Shown here: piece after piece, positions 14,697 through 23,584 of the stretch | How the letters are laid out: each line of letters begins with the position of its first letter | Numbering within the stretch: position 1 is the stretch's first letter | From: Aeromonas enteropelogenes | GTDB lineage: Bacteria; Pseudomonadota; Gammaproteobacteria; Enterobacterales; Aeromonadaceae | DNA length: 64,000 nucleotides | Assembly: GCF_000819845.1 (NCBI RefSeq) | Contig: NZ_CDCG01000037.1 | Span: forward strand, 117,313-181,312 | Reading direction: 5' to 3' | Notes under the pieces: generated by a model | Told to the model about the DNA's origin: nothing | Database searches by the model: none | The model's input: the letters and a program-made list of their open reading frames with translations, nothing else | Program-made: the position numbers and the translations under genes

Positions 14697-15121
14697 CCAT
14701 AAAGCACACACCTGAGCCGTGGGGTGTTCATCAGGATGCGAGTGGTGACGTATTCATCTCATCCGCTGAAACATCATTCCACATTGCAGAGGTTGGAAGT
14801 GAGGATGACGAAACCGCCATTCCTGACGCCCGCCGCATCGTGGCCTGCGTGAATGCTTGCCGCAACCTATCGAACGATGAGCTTGAGCAAAAAGGGCTTG
14901 TTACCTCCATTAGTGCAAGATTTCTTGCCGCTGAACGGTCGCGCGACGAGCTGCTGGCGGCTCTGGAGCTGATGGTTGCAATCCATGATGAGCCATCTGG
15001 CTTTTCTGGTAAGTACGGGAAAGCCCTAGACGATGCGATTCAGGCCCAAGAAGAAAAGATCGACGAGAGACTTCTTATGGCCCGCACCGCCATCGCCAAA
15101 GCCAAAGGCGGTGCAGCATGA
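14693..15121 (+). CDS. Ead-like phage accessory protein
   Basis: A 142-residue protein of a type common in phage left operons: HTPEPWGVHQDASGDVFI, then DARRIVACVNACRNLSNDELEQKGLV, then a charged helix. The same ARR(I/L)VAC-NAC...DELEQKGLV module recurs in the large protein at 22174, so the two share an ancestral domain. Function unknown. The ATGA junctions on both sides support the start. Confidence 0.7.
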   Translation: MTIKHTPEPWGVHQDASGDVFISSAETSFHIAEVGSEDDETAIPDARRIVACVNACRNLSNDELEQKGLVTSISARFLAAERSRDELLAALELMVAIHDEPSGFSGKYGKALDDAIQAQEEKIDERLLMARTAIAKAKGGAA

Positions 15122-15960
15122 ACGCCGCCGTAGATACCAGCCTGGCCCTGCCGCAAGGTCTGGTGCTGGGCCTCTCCAACGAGGAGTACCACTCCGGCCC
15201 CGGCATCAGCAAATCCCAGCTCGACGACATCGCCGAGAGCCCAGCCACCTACATCTGGCGCAAGAGCGCGCCTGTCGATGAGGAAAAGCTCAAGGCGCTG
15301 GATATGGGCACCGCCCTGCACTGCTTGCTGCTGGAGCCGGAAGAGTTCGAGGATCGCTTCATCATCGCCCCTGAGTTCAACCGCCGTACCAACGCTGGCA
15401 AGGATGAAGAGAAGGAGTTTCTGGCCAACTGCTCCGAGCTGGGCAAGACCATCATGACCGCAGAGGATGGGCGCAAGCTGCAGCTGATGCGCGAAAGCGT
15501 GTTCGCCCATCCTGACGCCCGCTGGCTACTGGAGCAGGACGGACTCTGCGAGGGGTCGCTCTATTGGACTGACCGCGAGACAGAAGAGCTCTGCCGCTGC
15601 CGGCCAGACAAGAAGCTCAACAACTACCCCATCATGGCTGACGTCAAGAAGGTGGACGACATGTCCCGCTTCGAGCGTCACGTCGAGGAATTTCGCTACC
15701 ACGTTCAGGACGCCATGTACTCCGATGGCTATCTCGAGATTTACGGCGAGATCCCGGACTTCATCTTTATCGCGGTCAGCTCATCCATTGAGTGCGGCCG
15801 CTACCCAGTGCGGGTTCGCCCGCTGGAGCAGGAGTGGAAAGAGGCAGGCAAAGACCTCTACCGCCGCGACCTGCGCAAATTCCACGAGTGCCGAGTTAAC
15901 AACGACTGGCACGACCTGATACCACTTACCCGCCCGGCATGGGCAAGGAGAGCAACGTGA
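15118..15960 (+). CDS. RecE/exonuclease VIII-like PD-(D/E)XK nuclease
   Basis: Predicted 5'-3' double-strand exonuclease that makes 3' single strands for annealing. The 280-residue product fits the RecE C-terminal/DUF3799 nuclease: GISKSQLDDIAESPATYIWRK, LDMGTALHCLLLEPE, and the catalytic strands around RCRPDKKLNNYPIMADVKKV (Asp and Asp-x-Lys). It overlaps the RecT gene by GTGA, the expected exonuclease-annealase pair. Confidence 0.88.
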   Translation: MNAAVDTSLALPQGLVLGLSNEEYHSGPGISKSQLDDIAESPATYIWRKSAPVDEEKLKALDMGTALHCLLLEPEEFEDRFIIAPEFNRRTNAGKDEEKEFLANCSELGKTIMTAEDGRKLQLMRESVFAHPDARWLLEQDGLCEGSLYWTDRETEELCRCRPDKKLNNYPIMADVKKVDDMSRFERHVEEFRYHVQDAMYSDGYLEIYGEIPDFIFIAVSSSIECGRYPVRVRPLEQEWKEAGKDLYRRDLRKFHECRVNNDWHDLIPLTRPAWARRAT

Positions 15961-16928
15961 ACAACACCCAGATTGCCGAATACGGCAACCAGCAAACCGC
16001 AGTAGCCCCGCAGGGCATGGGGCAAAACCTCACCCTCGACGTGGCCAGCATGAACTCCATGGTTAACCTCGCCAACATCATGGCGACCGGCAAGGCAACC
16101 ATCCCGCAGGAATACCGCAACAGCCCGGGGGACTGCCTGGCTGTGGTGATGCAGGCGGTACAGTGGGGCATGAACCCGTTTGCCGTAGCCCAGAAGACAC
16201 ACTTCGTATCCGGCAAGATTGGCTACGAGGCGCAACTGGTCAACGCGGTGATCACCGCCCTCGCCCCCACAAAAGACCGCCTCCACTTCGAGTGGTTCGG
16301 GGATTGGAGCAGGGTGATCGGCAAGTTCGATATCAGAAAGGGGGATAAAGGTGAATATCGCGTCCCCGGCTGGACACTGAAAGATGAAGAGGGCCTTGGC
16401 ATCAAGGTGTGGGCCACCATCAAGGGCGAGGACGAACCGCGAATGCTGGAGCTGTTCCTTGCTCAGGCGCGCACACGCAACTCCACGCTCTGGGCTGATG
16501 ACCCTCGCCAGCAGCTGGCGTATCTGGCCACCAAGCGCTGGGCGCGCCTCTACTGCCCTGACGTGATTATGGGTGTTTACACGCCGGATGAGTTCGAAGG
16601 TGAGCGGATCGAGCGTGATGTGACGCCACCGCCCTCTGGCAGCCGTGCTCTCGACGCAATGCGCACACCACGGACGGTGATTGAGGCTGAACCTCAGCAT
16701 CAGCCAGTGCCGCGACAGGAAGTAGATGCTGGTGAACAGGTTGACCACGCCAGCGCCTACGCCGACCACTGCGCCGCCATTGAGGCGGCCAGCGATACCA
16801 CCGAGTGGCAGCAGGCCTACACCGCTGCTTGGGCCTGGGCCAGCGAAACCGGCGACAAAGAGATCGAGAAAGGCATCAAGCAGATCGCCGGCGAGCGCAA
16901 GAAACAGCTCGACAAATCACAAGTGTAA
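15957..16928 (+). CDS. recT: RecT-family single-strand annealing protein
   Basis: Promotes annealing and strand invasion with the ends made by the upstream nuclease. A 323-residue protein with the RecT core: NSPGDCLAVVMQAVQWGMNPFAVAQKTHFVSGKIGYEAQLVNAVI, then the WATIKGEDEPRMLEL region and YLATKRWARLYCPDVIMGVYTPDE. The GTG start, seven bases after AAGGAG and overlapping the previous stop, is preferred to an ATG six codons upstream. The C-terminal third is variable and acidic/Gln-rich, as usual. Confidence 0.92.
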   Translation: MNNTQIAEYGNQQTAVAPQGMGQNLTLDVASMNSMVNLANIMATGKATIPQEYRNSPGDCLAVVMQAVQWGMNPFAVAQKTHFVSGKIGYEAQLVNAVITALAPTKDRLHFEWFGDWSRVIGKFDIRKGDKGEYRVPGWTLKDEEGLGIKVWATIKGEDEPRMLELFLAQARTRNSTLWADDPRQQLAYLATKRWARLYCPDVIMGVYTPDEFEGERIERDVTPPPSGSRALDAMRTPRTVIEAEPQHQPVPRQEVDAGEQVDHASAYADHCAAIEAASDTTEWQQAYTAAWAWASETGDKEIEKGIKQIAGERKKQLDKSQV

Positions 16929-16948
16929 CCAACCACTTCAACCCATCC

Positions 16949-16973
16949 AGCCCGCCAACCAGTGGGCTTTTTT
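16949..16973 (+). terminator. Terminator after recT
   Basis: AGCCC and GGGCT form a short stem with a ten-base loop, followed by six T. It lies inside the early operon, where read-through must occur for the later genes to be made from the early promoter. Confidence 0.65.
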
Positions 16974-17000
16974 ATGGCCGAGCGCCACAAGGACCCCATC

Positions 17001-18089
17001 ATGACCGAACAAGCCAAGACCGATACCGCCCAGACCCAGCTGGTTGTCATCGAACCCACTACCGCTGTCGCCCTGTTCACCGAAGGCCAGGGTATTGCTG
17101 AACTGCTGGCCGACATCCGCCAAAAGGCGACCAGCCTGGTGCCCGACATCACCACCACCAAGGGCCGCAAGGAGATCGCCAGCGTCGCCTACGCCGTGGC
17201 CAAGACCAAGACCTATCTGGAAGGGTTCGGCAAGGAGCTGACTGACAAGTACAAGGAGATCCCCAAGCGCATCGATGCGAACCGCAAGACCATACGTGAT
17301 GACCTCGATGCCCTGAAAGACGAGGTGCGCGCCCCGCTCACCCAGTACGAAGCGGCAGAATCAGCCAGAGTGGAAGCCCTGCAGGGCCGCCTCGCCCGCC
17401 TCAATGAGCTGGGCGCCTCCGCCAGCATCGAGATCACCGCCGCCGACCTGCAGGTCATGCTGCAGGAAGCGGAACAGACCGCACTGGATGACACCTGGCA
17501 AGAGCTGCTGCCCCAGGCGACTGTCGCCAAGGAGCTGGCGACCAAGCGCATTGGCGAAGCGCTGGCATCCCGCCAGAAGTACGAAGCCGAGCAGGCCGAG
17601 CTGGAGCTGCTGCGCCAGAAACAGGCTGAGCAGGAACGCCTCGACCGCGAGCGCCAGATAGCCGAGCAGGCTGCGGAGCGGGCCCGCATCCAGGAAGAAA
17701 ATCGCCAGCGCCTGGAGCGTGAGGCAGCACAGCACCGTGAGCTGGAGGCCCAACGCCAAGCCCAGGCTGCCCGCGAGCGTGAAGAGCAGGCCCGCCGCGA
17801 CGCCGAAGCTGCCGAGCTTGCCCGCCAGAAGGCCGAAGCCAACGCCGCGCGCCAGGCAGAAGAAGCCGCCGCCCGCGCCGCCGAGCAAGAACGCCAGCGC
17901 ATCGCACAGGAGCAGGCTCACAAGCGGCAGGAAGAGGAGCGCCGAGCCGCAGACGTGGAGCACCGCCGCACCATCAACAACGCCATCCTGATGGACCTGA
18001 TGGGGCTTGGCATTGAAGAGGACAAGGCCATCAACCTCATCAAACAGATCGCCAGCAACAAGATCGATCACCTGAGCATCAACTACTGA
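17001..18089 (+). CDS. Coiled-coil phage protein following RecT
   Basis: A 362-residue protein. Residues 1-130 are a globular N-terminal region often seen in phage recombination clusters (AVALFTEGQGIAELLADIRQKATSLVPDITTTKGRKEIASVAYAVAKTKTYLEGFGKEL...). Residues about 190-330 are a long Arg/Glu/Ala/Gln coiled coil. Residues 335-362 (NAILMDLMGLGIEEDKAINLIKQIA) look like a small helical tail. Such genes are sometimes named TolA-like because of the coil, which I regard as composition only. The ATG follows AAGGACCCCATC. Confidence 0.75.
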   Translation: MTEQAKTDTAQTQLVVIEPTTAVALFTEGQGIAELLADIRQKATSLVPDITTTKGRKEIASVAYAVAKTKTYLEGFGKELTDKYKEIPKRIDANRKTIRDDLDALKDEVRAPLTQYEAAESARVEALQGRLARLNELGASASIEITAADLQVMLQEAEQTALDDTWQELLPQATVAKELATKRIGEALASRQKYEAEQAELELLRQKQAEQERLDRERQIAEQAAERARIQEENRQRLEREAAQHRELEAQRQAQAAREREEQARRDAEAAELARQKAEANAARQAEEAAARAAEQERQRIAQEQAHKRQEEERRAADVEHRRTINNAILMDLMGLGIEEDKAINLIKQIASNKIDHLSINY

Positions 18090-18094
18090 CCAAC

Positions 18095-18118
18095 AAGCCC
18101 CGCCGCCAACGGGGCTTT
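18095..18118 (+). terminator. Intercistronic hairpin
   Basis: AAGCCCCG and CGGGGCTT around a seven-base loop, followed by T and CGCTTT. It is a GC-rich stem with a poor T tract, between two co-directional early genes. Confidence 0.5.
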
Positions 18119-18141
18119 CGCTTTACAACAGGACCCGCACC

Positions 18142-19362
18142 ATGACCACTGAACTGAACCCCAGTGAGGCAACCAGCCTTGCCCTGAACACCATCACCAA
18201 CCAGATCCGACTGCTGGCAGACATGCCGGCCGAACACTGCAAGCAGGCCGTCGCCGGGCTGGAGCCTATCGTTACAGCCAACCTGACCATGATCAGCGAG
18301 TCGGCCAACGCCCATATTGACGATTTCAACGGACTCATCGACCAGCTGGTAGCCCGGGATGGCGAGCTGGATGAGCAGATCGCACTGGTCAGCCAGCTGC
18401 GCCAGCAGGTAGCCGAAGCCGAGCAGCGCATTGCGGCCGCGCGGCAAGAAGGAGCCGCCGAGCTGGAAGCCAAGGCAGACGAGCTCTACAAGGCGCAGCG
18501 CGCCCTGAACGAGGTAGAGACCAAATTCAGTGCCCTGCAGTACACCTCCCGCCAACTGGAACGCCAGCTGGCCGACTTCAACGCCATGGATCCAGCCGGC
18601 ATGAAGCGCCGCATCAAGGAGAAGAACGAGCTGCTGGAGGTGCAACGCACGGCGATCGCCAAGCACAAGGGCAACGAGGCGGCCTACCGCTCGGAAGTGT
18701 TGAAGCTGGAGCGCCGTATCAATGAGCTGCTTGGCTCCATCAACGACCAGGATCGCGAGCTGGAGCGCCGCCACACCGTCATCATGGAGCTGGAGAGCGC
18801 CCGCGCTGCCAAGTTGGTCTGGCACAAACACCTCGGCAACACCTACAAGGGCGAGGATGGCACGCTCTGGAACGTCTACCTGGTGGATTACGGCCTGCGG
18901 TCCAACCTCCCCTACCTCATCAACGATCTCAACTGGAAGCTGCACGCCATGAAATCCGACGGCTCAGGCTGCTCGGTCATGTTGAGTCAGTGGATGAACC
19001 CCATTTACCCGATCCCCTATGGAGCTGACGCTCCGGACGATATGACCCGGGACATCTTCGCCTTCATGCAGGAGGCCCTGGAGCAGAGTCATCCCCACCT
19101 GCAGCCCCGCACCGAATGGGCCAAGACGGTCAGCATTCACGAGTGTGGCCTGCCGCCGCGCACCATCAAGCCACTGCTCGAAGCGGGGATCGACACCCTC
19201 TACAAGGTAATGAGCCACCAGGGGAACAAGCTGGACAAGGTGAAGGGGATTGGCGAGAAGCTGGTCGGCCAGATCGTCTACGCCTGCGAGCTCAAGGTGA
19301 AGCTGTGGGAGGAGCAGTTCGCAGCCAGCCAGCAACCGGAACAGCACAAGGAGGCGGCATGA
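18142..19362 (+). CDS. Coiled-coil protein with C-terminal helix-hairpin-helix-like domain
   Basis: A 406-residue protein. Residues about 60-230 form a long coiled coil. Residues 232-300 are a compact region (VWHKHLGNTYKGEDGTLWNVYLVDYGLRSNLPYLINDLNW). Residues about 335-385 (GLPPRTIKPLLEAGIDTLYKVMSHQGNKLDKVKGIGEKLVGQIV) resemble the RNA-polymerase alpha C-terminal/HhH fold, with a GIG hairpin suited to DNA contact. It could be a structural-maintenance-like accessory for recombination. Function unknown. Confidence 0.7.
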   Translation: MTTELNPSEATSLALNTITNQIRLLADMPAEHCKQAVAGLEPIVTANLTMISESANAHIDDFNGLIDQLVARDGELDEQIALVSQLRQQVAEAEQRIAAARQEGAAELEAKADELYKAQRALNEVETKFSALQYTSRQLERQLADFNAMDPAGMKRRIKEKNELLEVQRTAIAKHKGNEAAYRSEVLKLERRINELLGSINDQDRELERRHTVIMELESARAAKLVWHKHLGNTYKGEDGTLWNVYLVDYGLRSNLPYLINDLNWKLHAMKSDGSGCSVMLSQWMNPIYPIPYGADAPDDMTRDIFAFMQEALEQSHPHLQPRTEWAKTVSIHECGLPPRTIKPLLEAGIDTLYKVMSHQGNKLDKVKGIGEKLVGQIVYACELKVKLWEEQFAASQQPEQHKEAA

Positions 19363-20066
19363 CAGGCTTCTACCTGCGCGACACCAGAAGCAATGTAGGC
19401 AGCACCTGCATGTTCTGGGCTGAGAACGGCAACGGCTACACCACCAATCTCGACAGGGCGCACGTCTACACTCTGGAGGAAGCGCAGCGCCACTTCAACG
19501 ACCGCCATACCGATGTGCCGCTCTGCAAAGCGCTGGTCGATGATCTCGCCACCGTGCGAGTGGACCACCAGTATCTTGATGAGAGCCAGGGCGGATTGGG
19601 TGCGGATGGCGGTAAATACGTCATTCACGTCAACCGCGGTGACTACGATGGCAACGACGTTTACTGGAAGGCCGAGCGCGGTCGCACGGTGAACCTTTCA
19701 GACGCCCTGGTGCTGACCAAGGATGAAGCTGAGCAGGCCATGCGGTTTCTGGATGATGCTGCCATCTACCCGTTTCTGTATGCCGTCTCCATCAGTCGCC
19801 GCACATTCCAGGCGCGCAACGTCAATGAGCGCCGCATGGTCACCGCTGCCGGGATCCGTAAGCCAAAGCGCCCACGGAAACGTCAGACCACCGGCCGCAC
19901 CCGCGGCAACTGCTATCTCTGCGGAAAGGTTACCTGGGGGTTCAGCCCATACGAGGCGTACAGCTGCGCAGAGGCGGCCAGAGAGAAGTATGGCGCCAGC
20001 CACATTGATGACTGCGAGGACGCGGCCAGATACAGCAAAGCCAGAAAGGAGATCGCCAATGGCTGA
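19359..20066 (+). CDS. Hypothetical phage protein with Cys cluster
   Basis: A 235-residue protein. The N-terminus is beta-rich (MTGFYLRDTRSNVGSTCMFWAENGNGYTTNLDRAHVYTLEEAQRHFN). The C-terminus has a basic linker (KPKRPRKRQTTGRTRG), then CYLCG...SCAEAAREKYG...DCEDAARYSKARKE, a possible zinc site. The start is supported by ATGA overlap with the previous gene. Confidence 0.6.
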   Translation: MTGFYLRDTRSNVGSTCMFWAENGNGYTTNLDRAHVYTLEEAQRHFNDRHTDVPLCKALVDDLATVRVDHQYLDESQGGLGADGGKYVIHVNRGDYDGNDVYWKAERGRTVNLSDALVLTKDEAEQAMRFLDDAAIYPFLYAVSISRRTFQARNVNERRMVTAAGIRKPKRPRKRQTTGRTRGNCYLCGKVTWGFSPYEAYSCAEAAREKYGASHIDDCEDAARYSKARKEIANG

Positions 20067-20637
20067 CTATCGCGGCTCCACTACCCCAGAAGCCACCCGC
20101 GACATGACCCAGACCCCGCTCTATCTGTTCAGGGCGCTGGATCTGGAATTCAACTTCGCCCTCGATGCCGCCGCCCTACCGGAAACTGCGCTCTGTGATA
20201 ATTACCTGACGCCGGATATCGACGCCCTAAGCGTGGACTGGGGCGACTTTATCAGCCCGTCAGTGCGCTCGCCGTGGGCATGGCTCAACCCGCCCTACTC
20301 CGATATCGGTCCATGGGTGGAAAAGGCCATCGAGCAGCAGGGGCGCGGCATCGGTACCGTCATGCTGGTCCCCCAAGACACCAGCACCGAATGGTATCCC
20401 GGTGTGCGCGCCAGCGAGGTGCGGCACATCACCGGCTACCACGATGCCAGTGGCAAGTGGCGCAACGGCCGGGTGAGCTTCATCAACAAGGCCACCGGCG
20501 AGGAGATGAAGGGCAACCCCAAGGGCTCCATGCTCCTCATCTTCGCACCCAACTGGCGCGGCGAATGCCGGATCCGTGATGTCAGCAAGCTCACGCTGCT
20601 GCTGACCGGAGCAGAGCCCATCAGCGCTGCCGCCTGA
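20059..20637 (+). CDS. Phage DNA N6-adenine methyltransferase
   Basis: A 192-residue member of the phage Dam family (DNA N-6-adenine-methyltransferase). The catalytic motif NPPYSDIGPWVEKA is present, with the upstream TPLYLFRALDLEFNFALDAAALPETALCDNYLT typical of this family. It may modify phage DNA against host restriction or alter regulation. AAGGAG lies nine bases before the ATG, and the gene overlaps the previous one by eight bases. Confidence 0.9.
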   Translation: MADYRGSTTPEATRDMTQTPLYLFRALDLEFNFALDAAALPETALCDNYLTPDIDALSVDWGDFISPSVRSPWAWLNPPYSDIGPWVEKAIEQQGRGIGTVMLVPQDTSTEWYPGVRASEVRHITGYHDASGKWRNGRVSFINKATGEEMKGNPKGSMLLIFAPNWRGECRIRDVSKLTLLLTGAEPISAAA

Positions 20638-20696
20638 TACCCCCAACCCATCCACCGCCAGCCACACAGGAACGGTGGATATCTCATAGGACTCTC

Positions 20697-20876
20697 ATGC
20701 AAAAGACAGAAAACCCCTACTGCGGCGCAGTAGTCATCGGGTTGGGTGTCGTCATGCCCCATCCCAAGCAGCCCGGCAAGTTCGTCCTGCCAGGCGGCAT
20801 CACCTGCGACCGGCAAACCGCCGAGGCCGCAGCCAAGAAGATCCACGACCTGCAGGCCAAGAAAGCCCGCAACTAA
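20697..20876 (+). CDS. 59-residue phage protein
   Basis: Short gene read directly from the sequence: MQKTENPYCG...VVMPHPKQPGKFVLPGGITCDRQTAEAAAKKIHDLQAKKARN. AGGA lies seven bases before the ATG (module AGGACTCTC). It has two Cys and a basic helical C-terminus. It fills the gap between the methylase and rdgC. Function unknown. Confidence 0.6.
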   Translation: MQKTENPYCGAVVIGLGVVMPHPKQPGKFVLPGGITCDRQTAEAAAKKIHDLQAKKARN

Positions 20877-20896
20877 CCGACCAAAGGACCCAGACC

Positions 20897-21835
20897 ATGA
20901 ACCATTCCGTTATCAAATCCGCCAGCATCTACAGTGCCAAGCTCCCAGCCATCGCAGCAATGCGCGAACACCTGGCCGAGCTCTCCTTCACTCCGCTCAC
21001 TGAAAATCAGCTCAGCTGCGCCGGGTTCGAGAACAACCAGGTGACCGGCGAGCTTGTTACCAACCTGCCAGGCGTCGGCTACGCATTCGTCGTGCGCCAA
21101 GACACCAAGCTCATTCCGACCAAGATCGTCAACCGCAAGCTCAAAGAGCGCGTTGATGCGCTGATCAGCTCCGGTCTGCGGGAGAAGGTTACTCGCAAAG
21201 AGAAGCTGGCCATGAAGGACCAATTGATTGTTGAGATGGCCGCCACAGCTGAATATGAAACCACGCTCATCCACGCCCTGTACGACCAGAGCAACGAGTT
21301 GCTGTACCTCAACACCACCACCAAGCGCCCGCTCAAGGTGGTCATGCACCTGCTGGTGAAGTGCATGGGCTCCCTCAAGACCCAGACCATCCACATCGAC
21401 GACATCAAGATGGGGATCAGCAACCGCCTGAAAGACTACCTGACCGATAGTGCAGAGCGCCCGGAAGCGCTCGGCCCCTTCTCCCCGCTCCAGTTCGTCA
21501 AGCTCAAGTCTGCCGACACCGCGCAAGAGATGGTGACCTTCAAGGGCATGGATCTCAACGGGGATCGCGCATCCGATGTGGTTTCCCTGCTGGAAGCTGG
21601 CTACCAGGTGGAAGAGCTGGAGCTGTGGCACGAACCCATCAGCTTCAAGCTGAACAGTGATTTCAGCCTGCGAGCCATCGCCATGCCGGATTACGACTCG
21701 GACGATGACGCCGATGACTACGCCCACCACTGGCGCCAGTGCAACGCTGCAAACCTCATCCTGCTGTCGAAGGCCATCACCGACCTCTGCACCATGATGG
21801 ACTACCAAGCCCCGGCAGAGGAGAAGGCGGCATGA
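20897..21835 (+). CDS. rdgC: RdgC-like recombination-associated protein
   Basis: RdgC forms a ring on DNA and limits RecA access. The 312-residue product fits the family: KSASIYSAKLP, HLAELSFTPLTENQLSCAGFENN, VRQDTKLIPTKIVNRKLKERVDAL, KDQLIVEMAATAEYETTLIHALYDQSNELLYLNTTTKRPLKVVMHLL. Finding it in a prophage beside RecE/RecT suggests the phage favours its own annealing pathway over RecA. The start follows AAAGGACCCAGACC. Confidence 0.9.
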   Translation: MNHSVIKSASIYSAKLPAIAAMREHLAELSFTPLTENQLSCAGFENNQVTGELVTNLPGVGYAFVVRQDTKLIPTKIVNRKLKERVDALISSGLREKVTRKEKLAMKDQLIVEMAATAEYETTLIHALYDQSNELLYLNTTTKRPLKVVMHLLVKCMGSLKTQTIHIDDIKMGISNRLKDYLTDSAERPEALGPFSPLQFVKLKSADTAQEMVTFKGMDLNGDRASDVVSLLEAGYQVEELELWHEPISFKLNSDFSLRAIAMPDYDSDDDADDYAHHWRQCNAANLILLSKAITDLCTMMDYQAPAEEKAA

Positions 21836-22170
21836 CCGACATCACCATTACCGACACCAAAGAGGTCTGGGTGGTTTACACCAATACCGACCTTACCGAG
21901 GGGCGTGGGTATCAGTACCCGATCCACGTCTGCGGCTCACCCGCAACCGCCGCACGCATGGCGATACACAAGGGCGTCCAGGGGAGCGACGCCAACGTCA
22001 GCAAGGAGATCGCCGTGAAGGTGCGCGGCAGTTGGCTGGCTCCGGTGAGCATCATCGAGCCCAACGACGCAGATCGCCGCGCTGACGCGCTCAACGCCGA
22101 GCGCCTGCGGGTGATGGACAAGGCCCGGGCCGCTGGCCTGACGGACGACGAAATCAGAATGCTGGGGTGA
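21832..22170 (+). CDS. Hypothetical phage protein
   Basis: A 112-residue protein: a beta-rich N-terminus (EVWVVYTNTDLTEGRGYQYPIHVCGSPATAARMA) and a helical C-terminus ending DKARAAGLTDDEIRML. It starts by ATGA overlap with rdgC. No recognised function. Confidence 0.6.
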   Translation: MTDITITDTKEVWVVYTNTDLTEGRGYQYPIHVCGSPATAARMAIHKGVQGSDANVSKEIAVKVRGSWLAPVSIIEPNDADRRADALNAERLRVMDKARAAGLTDDEIRMLG

Positions 22171-22173
22171 TGT

Positions 22174-23358
22174 ATGAGCGAACACACCAAGGGCCTGCTG
22201 CGGGTAGGCCACTCGGGGGCGGTTGTGGCAGACCACCCCACCCCCGAAATGAGCGGCAGCGATACCGTCGAATACTACGGCGGCCACCTGGTCGCCGAGT
22301 CCGTCACCGCCGCCAATGCCCGGCGGCTGGTCGCCTGCTGGAATGCCTGTCACGGGCTGCCCACGGACGAGCTGGAGCAGAAGGGGCTTGTGGCGGCTGT
22401 CGGCAACCAGATGCTAGATCTTGAGCGGGATCGCGATGACTGGCAAAAAGCATTGGGGGCTGTGCTGGCAACGATCCCAAATAAGGATGTCGTCCGGGCG
22501 TCCGGCTCTGTCATGGATGCTGTCGCCTACTTCAAGCGCTTGCACCAGCACCGCGACACCCTTATCGAGGCGCTGAATGACGTGCAGGACGTGATGAACA
22601 ACAGCCAGGGCGTGGCAGGCTGGCACAAGAACGGCGACATCGCCACCTGGGACGAGCTGCTGCCGGAGGTGGCAACCGCCCTCGATTTTGTCGGGCACCC
22701 CATCCCCAGCCACGCGGAGTTCATCCTCCACCAGATGATGGATGAACTTCAGGGGGTCATGGTTGAGCTGGACTCGCCGGGCGGCCCGGTGGGTGGTGCC
22801 GAACTGTGGGAGCGCATCAAGGCGGCCCGGGATCGCGTGCTGATGTATGGCACGCTGCACCCCCAGCAAGCGCAGCCAGATGCCGACTGGGCCGAGTCCA
22901 CGACCACCCCGACCGAGCAGGACTACCGCGAGCTGCAAGCCCAGCACGACGCACTGCAAAGCCGACTCAAGGGGGCGCTGGATATGCTCGCGCAGGTACA
23001 ACTCTATGTGGACGAGGCAGTCGAGTGCGCCCCCAGCAAACAGATAGCGGAGGGACACGCAATCCTCTCCGCCAATATCACAGCCACCCTGTCTGGCGAC
23101 AGCAAGGAGCTGATCGCCCTGATGCAGGAGCAGAACCCGGGCGACGGGCTGGTCCTTATGTCGGACATTGCATCCCTCCAGCGCTACACCCTGGGCGGGC
23201 ACTGCGATTCCTTCGGTCAAGGCTGCGGCGCCGAAATGGAGCAAGACGACGAGGGGGAATACGTCCTGCTGGCCGATGCCCTGGTACTGCCTGCCGCACC
23301 AATACCATCAGGAGGTGAGCCGTGCGATTCCGCGAGCCCATCATCCAGCCCGGCCTGA
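22174..23358 (+). CDS. Large Ead/Ea22-like phage accessory protein
   Basis: A 394-residue mosaic accessory protein. The N-terminus TKGLLRVGHSG...ANARRLVACWNACHGLPTDELEQKGLVAAVGNQ repeats the module of the gene at 14693. Helical and coiled regions follow (residues 85-120, 240-275). A C-terminal part (NPGDGLVLMSDIASLQRYTLGGHCDSFGQGCGAEMEQDDEGEYVLL) reads like a short metal-binding domain. Such genes are typical of variable left arms of lambdoid phages. Role unknown. Confidence 0.65.
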   Translation: MSEHTKGLLRVGHSGAVVADHPTPEMSGSDTVEYYGGHLVAESVTAANARRLVACWNACHGLPTDELEQKGLVAAVGNQMLDLERDRDDWQKALGAVLATIPNKDVVRASGSVMDAVAYFKRLHQHRDTLIEALNDVQDVMNNSQGVAGWHKNGDIATWDELLPEVATALDFVGHPIPSHAEFILHQMMDELQGVMVELDSPGGPVGGAELWERIKAARDRVLMYGTLHPQQAQPDADWAESTTTPTEQDYRELQAQHDALQSRLKGALDMLAQVQLYVDEAVECAPSKQIAEGHAILSANITATLSGDSKELIALMQEQNPGDGLVLMSDIASLQRYTLGGHCDSFGQGCGAEMEQDDEGEYVLLADALVLPAAPIPSGGEPCDSASPSSSPA

Positions 23359-23540
23359 CCCGCACCGAAGCCGAAGAGACCCGCGCCAGATACCTCCGCA
23401 TCAACCCCGGCGCCCGGGTCACCATCGACAGCCAACCCGATAACCCCCAGCTCAAGACCCTGATAGCCCACCTCCCCGTCCTGCCGTTCAGGCAAGTCAT
23501 GGATCCCGGCTTTATCGGGTACCGGGGCTGGCGGGCATAA
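23322..23540 (+). CDS. Small hypothetical phage protein (GTG start)
   Basis: A 72-residue protein (MRFREPIIQPGLTRTEAEETRARYLRINPGARVTI...). GGAGGTGAGCC precedes a GTG start inside the end of the previous gene. The composition is plausible and a hairpin follows its stop. No family is recognised. Confidence 0.55.
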   Translation: MRFREPIIQPGLTRTEAEETRARYLRINPGARVTIDSQPDNPQLKTLIAHLPVLPFRQVMDPGFIGYRGWRA

Positions 23541-23544
23541 CCAG

Positions 23545-23566
23545 AGCCCCGGCCAGTCCGGGGCTT
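23545..23566 (+). terminator. Intercistronic hairpin
   Basis: AGCCCCGG and CCGGGGCT with a five-base loop and only TT after it. This strong stem with a weak T tract lies between early genes. Confidence 0.45.
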
Positions 23567-23584
23567 CCAATTCAAGGACTCACC

